A stretch of 64,000 nucleotides of DNA from Lumbricus rubellus (taxonomy: Eukaryota > Annelida > Clitellata > Crassiclitellata > Lumbricidae), in contig OX243811.1 of the NCBI GenBank assembly GCA_945859605.1, positions 40,308,181 through 40,372,180 of the forward strand. Reading direction: 5' to 3'. Below the pieces are notes generated by a model. The model did no database searches and had not been told where the DNA came from. It saw only the letters and a list, made by a program, of their open reading frames with translations. The first letter of the stretch is position 1; every line of letters begins with the position of its first letter. The position numbers and the translations under genes are program-made. Positions 32,596 through 45,269 of the stretch are shown here, in pieces.

Positions 32596-35500
32596 GTCCT
32601 ATCCTGCGTTTAGGTGGACAATGGTCAGCATCTTCACTTCAAGCAGCTAATCCGTCTTTTGCGTCGTCTCGGTGACTGGTGGTCTGTCCATCTTCTCGAT
32701 TTCCACGTCAAATTTGGACGCATCGAAGGCATGAGCACACGGCACGGTGAGGTCGTCTTCCTGCGAGACATTCTCGACGAAGCTAAATCCCTCATGCTGC
32801 AGAGAATGCGTGCTAAGAGCAGTAAGTTGGTTTACGCTTGCTATCTCGTCTGATTCTGTTTTTAGAATTTCACCTGGGTAGTAGTAATTTGGTATACACT
32901 TCCTGTCACTATGAACCGTAAGGTTTGCATGCACTTTTAAGAAAATCTGAATGGCATCCTGCCACTTATTGGCCAGCAGAGCCTGGAAAGGTAAGGGGCA
33001 TCCATGCACTTCTTTTTTACACTTTAAGCACTGGTGCCTCCAATTTGTTTTGATTTTTTCAGAAGGTGAACTGTAAATATTGGTTCTGTTTCATGCTCCT
33101 ATGTGACCCTAGCAGACTGCAGACTCGCTTTCATGTGAACATCAACTGTTGTTGCATTAGATGTGGATTAGATTTGAGGTTTTTTTATATCTTGCTTGTA
33201 TTGCTTATCAACTGAAGTGATTGTTCTTTTACTTAATATTTAGCGACTACGGCGCCCTTCATTTTTGCTTTCAGTTGAGTTTTTCTTCCGTGTTGCTTAG
33301 CAACAAAGGTGGTGACTGATGATGAACAAAACACGGTGGCTGAAGCGTTGGGTGTGAGTGCGATTCTCGTTCAGGACCTGAAAGAGAATAGACAGAATAA
33401 CTACAAGTTCAGCTGGGAACGAATGCTGAACTTCAACGGAGATACGGGAGTCTTCCTTCAATACACTCACGCACGGCTACACAGGTTGGTTACTTGTTTC
33501 AGCTCTTTACTCATTATTGATTGATGTGTTTAGTTTATTGATTCGTGTGTAGTTGTGTACGTTTATTTGGTGTAGTTATAATGTTCATTTCTTTTTTAAA
33601 AAAAATATTTATTCTTGTTCATTCATTCATGCAATTATTTTTTCATTTATAATTAAAAAGTAAGTATAATTTTTTTAATCCACTTGCAAATGAGACATAA
33701 AATATGCTGCTTTTGTTCCCAGCTGCTTTCAGTATATACTAATCGTTAAGCTACTAAGTCTTATCTATATCTTCTTGCTCACACACCCATCATTACCTAA
33801 GTGCTGGTTTCCACAAATTTTAAGTGAAATTTTCCAATGGATTCCTTTTTAAATTACACTTTCACTTGAAGTAACCAATTGCTGACGTCTTGTGAATTCT
33901 AGTCATAGAGATGTTGAAGTCTGGGGTCTTGTCAAAATGTTGTAGTTTTGGAATAAAGGTTTTGCTTAGAAATGTCCATTACAATACGAGCATGAGAGTT
34001 ACAGAGCACAGTTGAGGAAATATAAGAATAGAGAAAGAGATTTAGATTGCATAACGATGTTAACATAGTGCATAATTATTCGTTTGCACAGTCTTACCTC
34101 AAATGCTGACCAGAAGCAATTATCTTCGGTCAGTCCAGACTTTGAGAGCCTTCACGAAGACTCAGCAAAACGCATTGTCCGACATCTCGCAAGGTTCGTT
34201 GTGCACTCTAGCGTCATACATGGTTGCAATATTCATTATTATGATATGAACTTGAACATAGCCTAGTGCTGTTCTTCAGGTGTTATCAATAGTTAATGGT
34301 TAGACTGTCAACCCAGAGGCCATGGGGTAGGGACCTGCAAGTCACAAATTTTAATTCGAATCTTGAGTCAAGTTGGGACAACTGTTCGAATTTGAATTGA
34401 ATATCAGATTACAAATCGGCGAGTACAAGTTTGATATCATGTACTTGATAACACAGGCATATCACAGTAACACATTTTTCGATATGTCATAGGCCTAAAA
34501 ACTTTCTGCAGTTAAAATTTAAAATCTTGTAAGTTTGCGAAAAGTATACCGGTATGCCATGAGACATAACTTGTCACCAACACTCACATGGGGAGACTAC
34601 GAAAATGAAGAACTTTGCTTCATATCCATGACTTCATCTCAGCATTAGATTATGGTACCTCTCTTCTTAATGAATATTGGCATCACTTCAGAGTTAGCTA
34701 AATTTAGCACCTTGATAATTATAATTTTCCTAGAAGATGCTATAGAATGTTCACTTACTTTCATCATAGCAGAAATTTGACAATTTTTAGTGATGTTATG
34801 TTACGGCGGTTATCTACTAGCTTTTTATCTGCTGTAGATTTGACGAAGTTCTTTTGAAGTCGTACACTGAACTAGAACCATGTCATCTCGTGCAGTATCT
34901 GTTTACTCTTGGGTAACTAACTTTTCCCGCATACCTACATGTATTTCTGATGATTAAAAAAGTACCGAAAAGGATATGTGCTACATGTGATATTTATCAA
35001 CATCCATATATTTAATCATGATCATGTCCTGATATTATGAAGTATAAATATATATTTTATGCATGAGAAATTTTATGTGCTGTTTGTCCATGGTTAAAAT
35101 GGCCTATTCTGAATATTTTAGCAAATTATATTAGTAGAAATGAATGAGACCTTGTTCAAATTTATATGTTGTACTTGGTATATTTTTATTTGTATCTATT
35201 TTGTAAACTTGTATGTGAACCCTTTATGGTTTCACCTTTTGACACAGCAAACTGGTTTGGATTGCATGCCAGACATTGCCAGAGAAACACCTCAAAGTGG
35301 CGCACAACCTACCAACACAAACCACAATTGAACAGAATGGTTTTCACATTTTCCAGGGAAAAAAAGGCAGTGAAAGTTATCAGATGTTACTGGGCGGCAA
35401 CTTTTTGTGTATAGATGAATACGATAATTGGACAGATGTAACCTGAATTTCATTATTTTTTATATTCAGTGATAGCTTGAGTAATTATAATAATTAGTCA

Positions 35501-36337
35501 GTCAATAAAAATATGATCTTACATTGATCAGTCAATAGTAAGAAGTCATCAGCTGATGGTGTTGATAGTTTATATTTGATCAATAAATAAATTTTTTTGA
35601 CAGATTCAATGTTGACTGTTGTCCTTGGATTGATCAACATGCTGTATCTTAAAGATGTGAATGTGATTTTTAGGCGGTTGGTGAATGTTGCACACGGTGA
35701 GCTCTACGTCAAAGGCGTTCCATCGAATATTGCCAAGGTTTGTCTAACTAGTTATCTAAATATTAACTAACTATTACAGTTTGCATGGTATCATATTGTG
35801 TCATAATCTGTAGGTTTTATTTACAAGATTTGTGAGGTTTCAATGCCAGTTGGTTGATAATTTGCTGTATTTAATAATGTCTGTGTGTTTATGTTTGCGT
35901 GTATATTTGTGTAATTATGTCCCAGTCTGCTGTGCGATTTTAGCGGGCCGCATCAGAGGGTCATGGAAGTTTTTCAGCAGTCAAAGAAATTTATTAATCT
36001 TTTACCCGTTTGCCCCGAGAATATTTGCTGAAAACGGGCTTAAAATTTTAAAATGAACTGGTAAAGGGTTAATGTAAAGCAAAAACAAATTCCAAAGAAT
36101 CTTCGTCCGGTCATAAGGCAGATTAAGAGAAAGATAGGCAGCATGTCAAATGAATGGCGGCGATATAATTATCTGTTATGTCCGCATTCTTGCAATAATT
36201 GAACTTAACTTCCTCTATTTATTCATTTCTGATGTTCTTGTTTATTTCAGGATCGATTGGTTCTGTTTGAGTCGTCGAGAACAGTTCTTTCAAATGGACT
36301 TAAAATACTTGGAATCAATCCATTAAATCAAATCTAA
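26410..36337 (+). CDS. RARS2: arginyl-tRNA synthetase, mitochondrial (RARS2), 16 exons
   Basis: The enzyme charges mitochondrial tRNA-Arg with arginine, using ATP, in the mitochondrial matrix. Exons: 26410-26521, 27090-27173, 27506-27648, 27864-28003, 29267-29343, 29526-29610, 29914-29987, 30610-30716, 31451-31552, 31783-31843, 32614-32821, 33301-33484, 34092-34193, 34838-34912, 35674-35737 and 36251-36337. Every junction keeps phase and uses GT-AG, giving 567 residues; human RARS2 is about 578. Landmarks are [17 protein letters not shown] (class I HIGH-type signature), [38 protein letters not shown] (position of the KMSKS loop, which is degenerate in this family) and the anticodon-binding part [20 protein letters not shown]. 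It ends at TAA 36335-36337 after [13 protein letters not shown]. The mitochondrial rather than cytosolic form is inferred from the C-terminus and motif wording. The first exon, with start codon and targeting peptide, is not identified. Confidence 0.95.
26681..26714. repeat. (TTGTA)n microsatellite
   Basis: Six to seven pentanucleotide units in the intron after the first visible RARS2 exon. Confidence 0.95.
26994..27063 (+). pseudogene. decayed tandem copy of RARS2 exon 3
   Basis: This stretch lies just upstream of the working exon 27090-27173 and resembles it. Read without a splice constraint it gives [20 protein letters not shown]; the working exon gives [20 protein letters not shown]. The flanks are also alike (TGTTTAGATGCA against TTGTTAAATGCA). 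In the upstream copy the acceptor AG has slid by one base, so a spliced product would start LTMVVF and soon reach a stop. It therefore looks like a dead exon duplication. Alternative use in some transcripts cannot be excluded. Confidence 0.6.
27864..28003 (+). CDS. RARS2: RARS2 exon with HIGH signature
   Basis: The acceptor TTTCTAG is followed by C, which completes an AG|C serine codon split with the previous exon. The exon reads [20 protein letters not shown] and continues to [14 protein letters not shown] is the ATP-binding HIGH-type motif of class I synthetases. The donor is GTAAGC, leaving one base G that the next exon completes as glycine. Confidence 0.95.
28709..29142 (-). mobile_element. 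TA-flanked MITE, copy 3, inside a RARS2 intron
   Basis: Same family as 2251-2638 but inverted, flanked by TA at 28707-28708 and 29143-29144. It lies in the intron between exons 27864-28003 and 29267-29343, only 125 bp before the next exon. Confidence 0.87.
32558..32595. repeat. (TTA)n microsatellite
   Basis: About 12 units; it ends 18 bp before the RARS2 exon 32614-32821, in the position of the polypyrimidine tract. Confidence 0.95.
32614..32821 (+). CDS. RARS2: RARS2 exon with KMSKS-equivalent loop
   Basis: The exon begins [16 protein letters not shown] and contains [28 protein letters not shown] sits where canonical class I enzymes have KMSKS; mitochondrial ArgRS enzymes show a similar degenerate form. 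The donor is A|GTAAGT, and the next exon at 33301 supplies CA to finish a threonine codon. Confidence 0.93.
36251..36337 (+). CDS. RARS2: RARS2 terminal exon
   Basis: The acceptor TTTATTTCAG precedes [20 protein letters not shown] and then GINPLNQI and TAA. It matches the expected C-terminus of the family. I saw no canonical AATAAA signal in the next few hundred bases. Confidence 0.93.
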   Translation, partial: DRLVLFESSRTVLSNGLKILGINPLNQI

Positions 36338-37935
36338 TTATGTTATCACTGATCTCAACTGTCTGAATGACCAATCTATCAATATCATGTAATTCACACA
36401 AGACTGTTCAGCATTTTTATAGCCTGACTTTGTTTATCTTCTTCATAATACGTTTAGAACATAAATTTCCTCAGCAAGCGAAACAAGGCACAGAAGAAAT
36501 TGGAAGAAATATTGGTGAACCCACGCAAATATTTCGGGTCCAACTAACTTATTTATCGCTGAAGCAACATCAAATCGGTGGCACAATCATTCGTTAGGAC
36601 AACGCTGGGTCGAAGGTGCGCACGTCTGCTATCCCTCGCAGATGGGAACATAATTATTGTAACACATTGTGCCGTGATTGTGGTCGCTGGCTGGTTGGGA
36701 GATATAAAAGCACTAAATGACTAACAGTTCAACTTTTCTGGTGGATGCGAAAGAAAAAATTTCCACCCAAGGCCTAAAAAAATTTCCCGGACCCAAGACC
36801 AAGAATTTTGGGGCCCCCCCCCCCCGTCCAAAGTTTCTGTATCCACCCTTGCTGGAACTTGTGTGTGAAAAACAGACTTTACTATGGGGCCGTAAGAGTG
36901 TGTGCAATTCTCACCCTGCTATAAGGTAAATATATGGACATAAGCTAAATATTTAGACATCGTGTAGCCTGACATGGTAATGACGAAGTCTCCCCTTCCA
37001 TAAAAAATCACACCGTCTGCATCGATTGTCGGAACTCATAGGCCTAGCTAGTGGTCATCCCTGAGCGTGGAGAGTCCATGCATATTCCCCCAATGGCACC
37101 GGCGGTCTTAATTCCCCTGCGTCCCTCCAGAAATCTGCTGGTGCAAAATGAGTCTTCATTCCGTTCAGTGTCTTTGTCGTATCGGAGATTTCGCTGAGAG
37201 ATAAGTCCTCGTCCCAGACTGCAGCGCCAAAATCCGGGAGTCGGCGACCGCTAGGGAGTTGAATCACGCCCTGCAGGGCACAAACCCTCGTTTTCATTTG
37301 ATCTCATGCGAGACAAGGACATGCAGGGCAGACTGCAGTGTGCACCAGGTTCAGATAAACTATATGCTCCACACGAATCACGATCATGCTGGTGTTACTC
37401 TGCCGCTAGGCTAGGCTATGCTGTGCAGTGTGCACTGGTATCAAATTGGCAAATATGGGTGCTGAATATTATTGTTTTTAACACGTAGTAGCGCTTTTGC
37501 TCTCCTTTGCACCAATATGGATCTGTACGAAATCTTAACGAATCTGTTCTAAAGCTTACGGTGCTTAGGCTACTTCGGTGCTTTAACCTGCACTAAATTT
37601 CGGCCTACAGTGATTATATAGGTCTACTGTATAATAGCGTAGCCTACTTGAGTGGCATGCAGGTAATACACCCTATTAGGCCTATATCTAAGAAGGTGTC
37701 AAATATAGGGTCTATACCCTATATTTTTATTTCTCGTATTTGCTATAGCGCCCCTTTGATCTATCTACTCGGAGGCGGTTCTGATGCCCGAAGGTTCCTG
37801 GACTGGAAAAATCTCTCCCGGACCTCTGGGCGTTTGCCTCTGCGGCCCTGCCTTCTCTCGGTGGGTAGGCCTATGTGAACAGGACAATAGGGCTGTAGCC
37901 AACTGTGTTGCTGGAGGAGAGGAGGAGGAGTATAA
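36338..37935. other. RARS2 downstream region, no gene recognised
   Basis: A C13 run with GGGGCC at 36812-36828 and one SINE tail fragment. No coding exon supported. Confidence 0.45.
37741..37790 (-). mobile_element. SINE family 1, 3' fragment
   Basis: GCTATAGCGCCCCTTTGATC and CTACTCGGAGGCGGTTCTGA match the SINE tail in reverse complement; the rest is absent. Confidence 0.55.
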
Positions 37936-38836
37936 GGCAAGATCAGGGCCGGATTAACCAGTATGCCATGTCTGCCATGGCGGCGGGCCCCCCGTCGTCA
38001 GAGGGCCCCCCGCGTCTGCAAAAATAATTTTTTTGGTGCGTTTTCCCATTTATTCAAATTTGCTTCAAGGACAGTGTGTAAATTTGCGTCCATTGGTCAT
38101 TGTTTTCTTCTTAGGGCGAAAAACAATTTGATTTATGTTGGCCTCTATGTTTGTGCCAGCTCTGATTTATGATTTTGTCGGTATTCCATTTGGCCTACTT
38201 TTAGAAGAGATATATGCCAGAGTTACAGACAGGCGGACAGAGAGGGAGAGATCGGCCTTCTAAGAAGAGTCAGACATACATGTAGACGAACAGACAGACG
38301 TAGACAAAGTAGAGATTCGGTTGAACTCTGTAATTGGTCTGCACATTCATGCGCAAGGTGTATCATGTTATCTTTGGCTCAGTCTTACAAAGGCAATCTA
38401 TAATAATTATGTTGAAGAGGAATGCTATTAGACTACATGGATGCGTGGATCACGGCCATCTCAATTGAGTGTGGATGCAGAGAGGGGAAGAGTGAACTGT
38501 AAATTGTCACTTGTCAGTGCCTCTGAACTTCTCACCCACTTTCGTATAACTAGAACTCCGTATTAGGCCAATATGTTTCACGCACTCCCTGCATGCCACG
38601 GTGACTCATTTGACATCAGGGAGGGACGATCCTGAAGAGGGGAGAGGAAATTATCGCTAAAAGTTGTGCAGCCAAGGCAGAGGCGTAGTCACCCTACCTT
38701 TAGGAAAGAACCGCTAATAGTATCAAAATGGCGCCAATTGAAATTATGTTTCTCTGTCTAAAGCCGACCAAAGCTGGCTCTGACTTGTAGGATGATAAAT
38801 TGGGCGAATCATGGATGCCCGAGACCATACTCTATG

Positions 38837-39002
38837 CATGGGCGGAGTTTGGTTTCCATTCTTGGGAGGGCTAACCCCGAGTCTGGGCCTTATTGGGAGG
38901 GCTAACCCAGAAAAAGGATACCGTTTTCATGGTATACAAAAGTTGAACTTGGCCTTTCTTGGAGGGGCTTAGCTTCCCTACCCCTGATAAACTCCGCCCA
39001 TG
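38837..39002. mobile_element. hAT-like MITE nested in the 37944 element
   Basis: 166 bp with perfect 14-bp inverted ends CATGGGCGGAGTTT / AAACTCCGCCCATG and a perfect 8-bp duplication ACTCTATG (38829-38836, 39003-39010). The interior has GGGAGGGCTAACCC repeated twice. Confidence 0.88.
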
Positions 39003-40039
39003 ACTCTATGCATACGGGCTTGCATTCCACTGAAAATCACAACTACTGTAAACTGGTCAATAACAGATTATATTTTGCCAAACCCGTAGACCCGTAGTGG
39101 AGGTGGTCACTCGTCAGTCTCGTCTTCTGAGGAGGAATGTGACCTGCAGTATATCATAATATCAACCTATAGCCTACGACAGTTGTGAAATATAATATAT
39201 AATGCTACATAGTGTGTCAGAGTGGAAGTCTAGATCAGTTTAGGCTACATGGAGACCCGAGCGTGGGGCTTCTATTGCGGTCAGCGGTGGTGTTGGTGTC
39301 CACGACCCGAGTGTACAAGTCTACAGAGGATTTAATCAACGCGAAACTCTGATTATGCTAGGCGTCTGCTATAGGGAAGGCCTAAAATAAATGTAAGTTG
39401 TCGAGGTGGTTAAAAGCTGAGCCTTCTTCAGTTTGGTTTCTCAGCATGAATGCGTAACAAATTCCGATACTGGAAATGTCGGCATTCATAGTTGTAAAAA
39501 ACTTTTTTTCCCGTTTTTTATTCTCTCTAAAAAACGTCGTTTTTATCGTTTTTTATTTTTCCCATCGTTTTTTTTATCGTTTTTTATTTTTTATTTATCT
39601 TTATTTATACATTTACTTTCTATTATTATTTTCCTTAATTTAAATTTTTTCTGATATTTCTTATGTTTTCCGCCAACTCTCAAAGATCCAGCTAACTAAA
39701 GTCATTATTTCATCGTTTAACATCATCATTTAAGAGATAGCCTACGTGTAGTAGGTTCCTAATCAAGATTTTCACGGTTAAAATGCGGTTTTAGATGTAG
39801 CAAAGTCAAATTATTTTCCGTTTCCGTTTTTTATCGTTTTTTGTCGTTTTTTATTTTTTTGAAAAAAACGTCGTTTTTTACCGTTTTTTTAAATTTCGTT
39901 TTCATCGTTTTTTACATCTATGTCGGCATTTGTGATGATGAGCAAGCAGTAAGAAACACCTTCAGCTGCTGCGAAAAGATGGCGAGCTCTCCTGGGTCAA
40001 TCGAATCATGTAGGCCTTCTTTCTTCTTTCTCTCTTCCG

Positions 40040-40320
40040 TCAGTCATGCGACGACGATGAGGCTTTCACAAGACTTCTCCAGACTTGTCTATTTCTGATG
40101 AGATCCTTTGCTCTTGGCATACTGATATCCATCATCTTCAGATCCTCTCTGACGTTGTCCATCCAAGTCTTTGGTTGTCTTCCTCTGCTTCTCTCTCCTT
40201 CTATATGCCCGTGCAGGGCCGCGAGTGGTAGTCTTTTTCCCTCCATGCGCTCCACATGACCGAACCATCTGAGCCGTCTTTTCCTGATTTTTTCCACTAC
40301 CGTTTCTTCTGCGCCTATAT
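40040..40320 (-). pseudogene. LINE reverse-transcriptase C-terminal fragment
   Basis: The minus-strand frame reads VEKIRKRRLRWFGHVERMEG, then KRLPLAALHGHIEGERSRGR, then QPKTWMDNVREDL. The pattern RRLRWFGHV.RM...R.PK.....EG.RSRGR...W.D.V..DL is the familiar tail of non-LTR retrotransposon ORF2 proteins. It ends in SSSSHD before a stop. No further domains are present. Confidence 0.85.
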
Positions 40321-40484
40321 AAAGGTATGGCTGCAGTGCAGATCATTAATATTATGGCTTCCCTGCTATTTGTTTGTCTCAATGGGCCCGTGGAGTGTGG
40401 TGACGGAAGGTAATGGTAAATTAGGGGCCCCCTGAAAATATGGCGGCGGGCCCCCCGAGGGGTTAATCCGGGCCTGGGCAAGAT

Positions 40485-41630
40485 GAGAAACATAGGTGGA
40501 GGAACAGAGATGGGCGAATGAATAAAGTGACCAAGTGTCATGACGTTGTAGGGGTGGGGGGTCTACCAAATATTTCGAAGAAAAGGCCTATAGCTCGAAT
40601 GCAACGCCGCTCATAATTATTATAAGCTTAGGCCTACATGTTCACCGTCAAGACCCATTGGGTTCTCTGTTGTCACTGTTGTGACCCATGGGTTCAATTT
40701 TGCTGAAGGTTGTAGCGCCCTCTTGCTCTAGGTCTCGACGGGGTTTTTCATGGCTGCGCAGGCAGGCAGGCAAGCAGACAGGCAGAGAATGTGGATCTAT
40801 TCCTCCCCACTGGGACGTTCACGAGCTGGACCTGCTGTGAGCGGGTGACAGAGCAATACGAAACCATCCATGCATCGAAAGACGTTGGAGCTGAAAAGAT
40901 GTCTCACTGGGCGACCTTTGAAAGAGGTTGATCACCTGCTGCTGGGCGACCTAATTATTTTAGAGGAGATTATTCAAAGATTCAAAACATGTGAACGGTT
41001 GACACGAACGGGTTGATATCTTAATACAATTATAGGCTAGCCTATTCAGTCGTTCGTGTGTTCAATCAATCGGTCGATCAAGAAATCAAGCAATCAATCA
41101 AACAATCAATCTGACAATCAATCGGTCGATCAATCAATCGATCAATCAACCAAACAATCAATCAGTCAATCAAGCAATCAATCAAACAAATAATATCATC
41201 AGCAGTCAGTCCATCAATCAATAGAATAAACAACCAGTTCATCAACCTATCTATCCATTAAGCCCCGTGACTCCCGTTTTCGATCGAGTAAGTCGGTCGT
41301 AAATCGGTCAAGTCGAGACGGTAAAAAAATCGCCGACTCTGATCGACCTGCAAGTTAACAAGTACAGTCACCACAGATGATATTATTATAAAAGGAGCAC
41401 CTGAAATTTTACTTAGCAGTTCAATTGCAATTTGACAGTGCGGAAATTGTGTAGCTGGAGCGGAGTGGAGCCTCCACTGAATCTTGACAAAGAATAATAC
41501 AGTACAAGTCGACAAGGTCAGCCAAGTGGATCGTTTATTTGCCAAGTCGATCGAGTCGACAAGAGGTCGATAAAGTCGATTGTGTACCGAATCATTGGTA
41601 GCAGTTGACCCGATCGATCACGGGATATAC
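40485..41630. other. no gene recognised
   Basis: Short frames only. The CAAT tract lies inside it. Confidence 0.45.
41075..41245. repeat. imperfect (CAAT)n tract
   Basis: Variants of CAATCAAT mixed with GGTCGATC, about 170 bp. It may be an older relative of the CATC array 400 bp downstream. Confidence 0.8.
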
Positions 41631-42014
41631 CATCCATCCATCCATCCATCCATCCATCCATCCATCCATCCATCCATCCATCCATCCATCCATCCATCCA
41701 TCCATCCATCCATCTATCCATCCATCCATCCATCCATTCATGATCCATCCATCCATTCATCCATTCATGATCCATCCATCCATCCATTCATGTTCCATCC
41801 ATCCATCCATCCATCCATCCATCCATCCATCCATCCATCCATCCATCCATCCATCCATCCATCCATCCATCCATCCATCCATCCATCCATCCATCCATCC
41901 ATCCATCCATCCATCCATCCATCCATCCATCCATCCATCCATCCATCCATCCATCCATCCATCCATCCATCCATCCATCCATCCATCCATACATGATCCA
42001 TCCATCCATCCATC
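41631..42014. repeat. (CATC)n array, about 385 bp
   Basis: CATCCATC repeats with a few CATT/ATGATC interruptions near 41738-41800 and 41991. All overlapping frames are repeat products. Confidence 0.98.
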
Positions 42015-42068
42015 AATCAATTCATCAATCAATCCAACCAGCCAACCAACCAAATCATGTATTGGTCG

Positions 42069-42130
42069 ATTAATTAATTAATTAAGTAAGTAATTAAGTA
42101 ATTAATTAATTAATTAATTAATTAATTAAT
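42069..42130. repeat. (TTAA)n tract
   Basis: AATTAATT repeats with TAAGTAAG interruptions. Confidence 0.93.
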
Positions 42131-42555
42131 GCGTTCAAACCGTATCTGCGCAGTGCACGAGGCCTAAGCGCTATGAAACAGCACATGCGTCGTTCTTAAG
42201 CATTTCGATCTAAGATACGATGATCGCTTTTCCGTCGAGCGCTTAGAGCAGCAAAGCGGGCGTAGAGCGATGCTATTGGTCGTTGATGACTCACTTGTTT
42301 CACTCGACTATCAACCATCGCTTAGCACAGCTTAAGAGGATGAGGAGGAGGACGACGAGGAGGACGAGAAGGAAGAGAAGGAGGAGAGGGAGTCGAAGAT
42401 TTCATAAAGAAGGCGATTTAAACAGACAGGAAGGAAAGTTGGAAGGTGGAAAGCTGGAGGAGAGCAAGAGAAGGATGATGAAGAAGAAGAGGAGGAGGGT
42501 GAGGAGATAGTAAGAATAGAATATGAAGAGAAGAAGCATACGGGGAAGACGAGGG

Positions 42556-42758
<203 letters not shown>

Positions 42759-43369
42759 GAGAAAGGAGTACGAAGAAGGTGGAATGAGGCGACGGAAGGT
42801 AATCTCCTCGTCCCCCAAGGACGATGATGAGACAGAATGCGGTCAGGACAGGCATGCAGGGCATAATACTCTAATGGATTAGAATACGTGCAGTTGCCAT
42901 TTTTTAAATTATACTTCAGAGACTGGCAGGGCCTATGTATATAGGCCTACGCATGCAAAATAGAAGTCTTAAACTATTCCTTTGCTTCCATAATGTACAC
43001 TCCCACTCCTAAGCTTTTTATCCCGGGACAACTCTCGGTTCTACACCCCTTGCTACAACTCTGTTGTCTGTGCATCACAGAGGGGGGGAGGGCATATTCC
43101 CGGGGTCCGGCGACTTTTATGACTCGGTCCAAATATATATATATATTATATATATATATATTAGGGTGACAGTTAAAAAATATTTTGGGAATTTCACATG
43201 TCTCACCATTTTTAATGGTTATGTACCATTAAACAACTAAGCATGATTTTTTTAAAATTTATTCATTAATGTTTAAGGGTGGCCCAACGCATCAGAAGTT
43301 TGACCTAATGGTCAGTGTTAAACACAATGCTAATACACATCTATCGGTATTTGATTTCAGTACTGTTTA

Positions 43370-44576
43370 TCACTTCCATTTATGGCAGCTTATTCTTTTT
43401 AGTCTGGTTATTACCTCCTGTGTCTCATAACCCCTTGGAGTATAGGTATTGCTTGGTTCTTCTTGGTTTGTAAGTACTTCATGGAATGAATGGATCAGTG
43501 TGATACCACGTGCAGCTGCATCATTTATGACATTTAAGCTCACAACTCGGTGACGAGTCAAGAGAACGCTGTCGTTTATCTCCCTATCTGCTTGGATGTA
43601 AATGTAAGAAGTTTACAAGAATATCTAATGCAGACTAGTGCAATGAAGAGTTTGTTTCTTAGTGTTTTTTTAGTTACAAAAAATCAGCTCTTATAGTGGT
43701 TCTTGCTGCACATAAACTTTGATATGTCGAAGAGGTTCATCGTATTCCGGACGTTCGACTTTTGCAATATGGCTGTCATCTGAAACAGCTGAATCAATCA
43801 ACAGCAGGTGGACCAACATTTCACTCATGTACCTCAAATGGGTCGAAAAGATGTGTATTTCTGCAGTAGCGACGGTCTGACTTACTGCATGCCTTGTGAG
43901 CAATGAGCTTCAACAGTTATAAGCCACTGCATGGAGCTGACGTTGGACATTGGCTTGTGTATCAATGTCTTGAGATCCACCTGAAGAACAAATACATCAT
44001 GCTCATGCAGACTGCATCTCAAATGCAGTCAGATGAAAGAGATATGGAAGAGGTAGATTGCACTGTATCAACTTCCCTATCCAAATCTCTCAAACAGTGT
44101 TTTCGTTGGTCTGCGAGAGTTTATCGTCAGAGTATTGAAGACTATCCCCACTATCACCAAGCTGAGTAGATCTACCGCATCTGAGATTTGGTTCCAGCAG
44201 AACACATGCTCTTGATTGAAGACCTGCAGCATTGCTGTAGAGGACAGAAGTTGTGTGAACAGATAGTGTTTGTATGAGATCATCTATATTCCACTCTTCA
44301 AGCAAGTTAAAACGGCTGAAGCTTATGTTTCACCTGTTCCATTAGGCAGTAAAGAAACATTTAAGCTTTCATTGCTCCTTTATCTGGTGACAGCACAGTA
44401 CGGCATCGTTCCTTCAACGTAAAAGGCTTCAACAACCTGTCATCCCAGTGAACTTCATGTGGAACTTCAAGCCCTAACGGTGCACTGATTTCTTTTACAA
44501 AAGACTCATGATGATGGAACCGAGAATGTCTAATGGAATCCCGATTCATAACCATTTCAGCAGGATCACGGTCCAT
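43370..44576 (-). pseudogene. transposase-like protein remnant, copy 2
   Basis: Minus-strand blocks in order: IRHSRFHHHESFVKEISAPL with VPHEVHWDDRLLK (44576-44361); LEEWNIDDLIQTLSVHTTSV, then GLQSRACVLLEPNL (about 44305-44150); TLFERFG (about 44077); HLRYMSEMLVHLLL (within 43903-43691); and VSLNVINDAAARGITLIHSF, then HEVLTNQEE (43561-43370). Frame breaks separate the blocks. The order VHWD, W..D, ACVLLE, HLWYL-like, VVND.AERG.LI matches the unnamed family described for 16283-16564. Confidence 0.65.
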
Positions 44577-44830
44577 TTATTGTCCTTTGGCTGATAGAAT
44601 GTGTGCCGCGTGTGATGTATGCCACTAATTACATTCCTGTTTGAATGCTGCAGTGATACATGCACTCAAAATGACATTGGATCTTCTTAACTTTTTCAGC
44701 AGGCGCACAAGTTGAATTAACATAACTAACTGCCCACAGGACTTTCTTGAATAATTTTCAAATTGACCTATTGGTTTTTAATTGCATAATAACTACCCTA
44801 TGCATGTCATGAGTGATAACAGAGGACATT

Positions 44831-45030
44831 GGGACGCGGTGGTGTAGTGGTATGTTCGTCACCTTGCAGTCACCTCAAGTCGCCGCGTATACAGGACCTT
44901 GGACAAGTCCTTCACTCGCAATTACCCAGCGCTTCGGCGCGAAACTCCAATAGTGTCCACTCTGCAGTCGGGAGCACCTCTGAGTAGTTCACGCGAGAAG
45001 GGTGCTATGACAAGTGCGCATACAAACAAA
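44831..45030 (+). mobile_element. tRNA-derived SINE, family 1, copy 2
   Basis: The head is GGGACGCGGTGGTGTAGTGG, the middle is ACCTTGGACAAGTCCTTCAC, the conserved body is CAGCGCTTCGGCGCGAAACT, and the tail is GGGTGCTATGACAAGTGC with CAAACAAACA. It lacks a good box B. It has inserted into the decayed transposon 43161-45273. Confidence 0.87.
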
Positions 45031-45269
45031 CATTGAAATCAGCATTATAAATGTAATTGGCAGAGCATAACAATATTTTACACGTTACATATTCAACATT
45101 GTTTGTAGGCCCATCTATTGAAACTTCAAGGTCATTGGGCCACCTCTAAACGTTTTCGAATTGTTCTAAAAATTTTCACCTGTAGTACTGATATTATAGA
45201 GAACACTTGTCGGGTGTGAGACTTTGAAAATTCCAAAACTTTTTTGTTTGCATGTTGGAAATTGTCACC

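Larger units (their letters stand above)
37944..40476. mobile_element. hAT element, 2.5 kb, perfect 8-bp TSD
   Basis: GGCAAGAT flanks both sides (37936-37943 and 40477-40484). The ends CAGGGCCGGATTAACCAG and, inverted, CAGGCCCGGATTAACCCC are hAT-type terminal repeats; G/C-rich subterminal blocks (GGCGGCGGGCCCCCC) occur near both ends. I found no intact transposase frame. The interior contains a LINE fragment, a nested MITE and T/G-rich low-complexity sequence (about 39500-39930), so it is a non-autonomous or heavily decayed copy. Confidence 0.85.

Noticed and set aside
35247..35450. Possible RARS2 exon reading [16 protein letters not shown]
   Set aside because: It has an acceptor and fitting phase, but the exon 35674-35737 ([20 protein letters not shown]) fits the family and joins both neighbours; the earlier frame has no suitable donor or homology.
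41580..42081. Overlapping long frames of PSIH / DGWM repeats on both strands
   Set aside because: They are translations of the CATC tetranucleotide array; frames are open on both strands because the repeat lacks stops.
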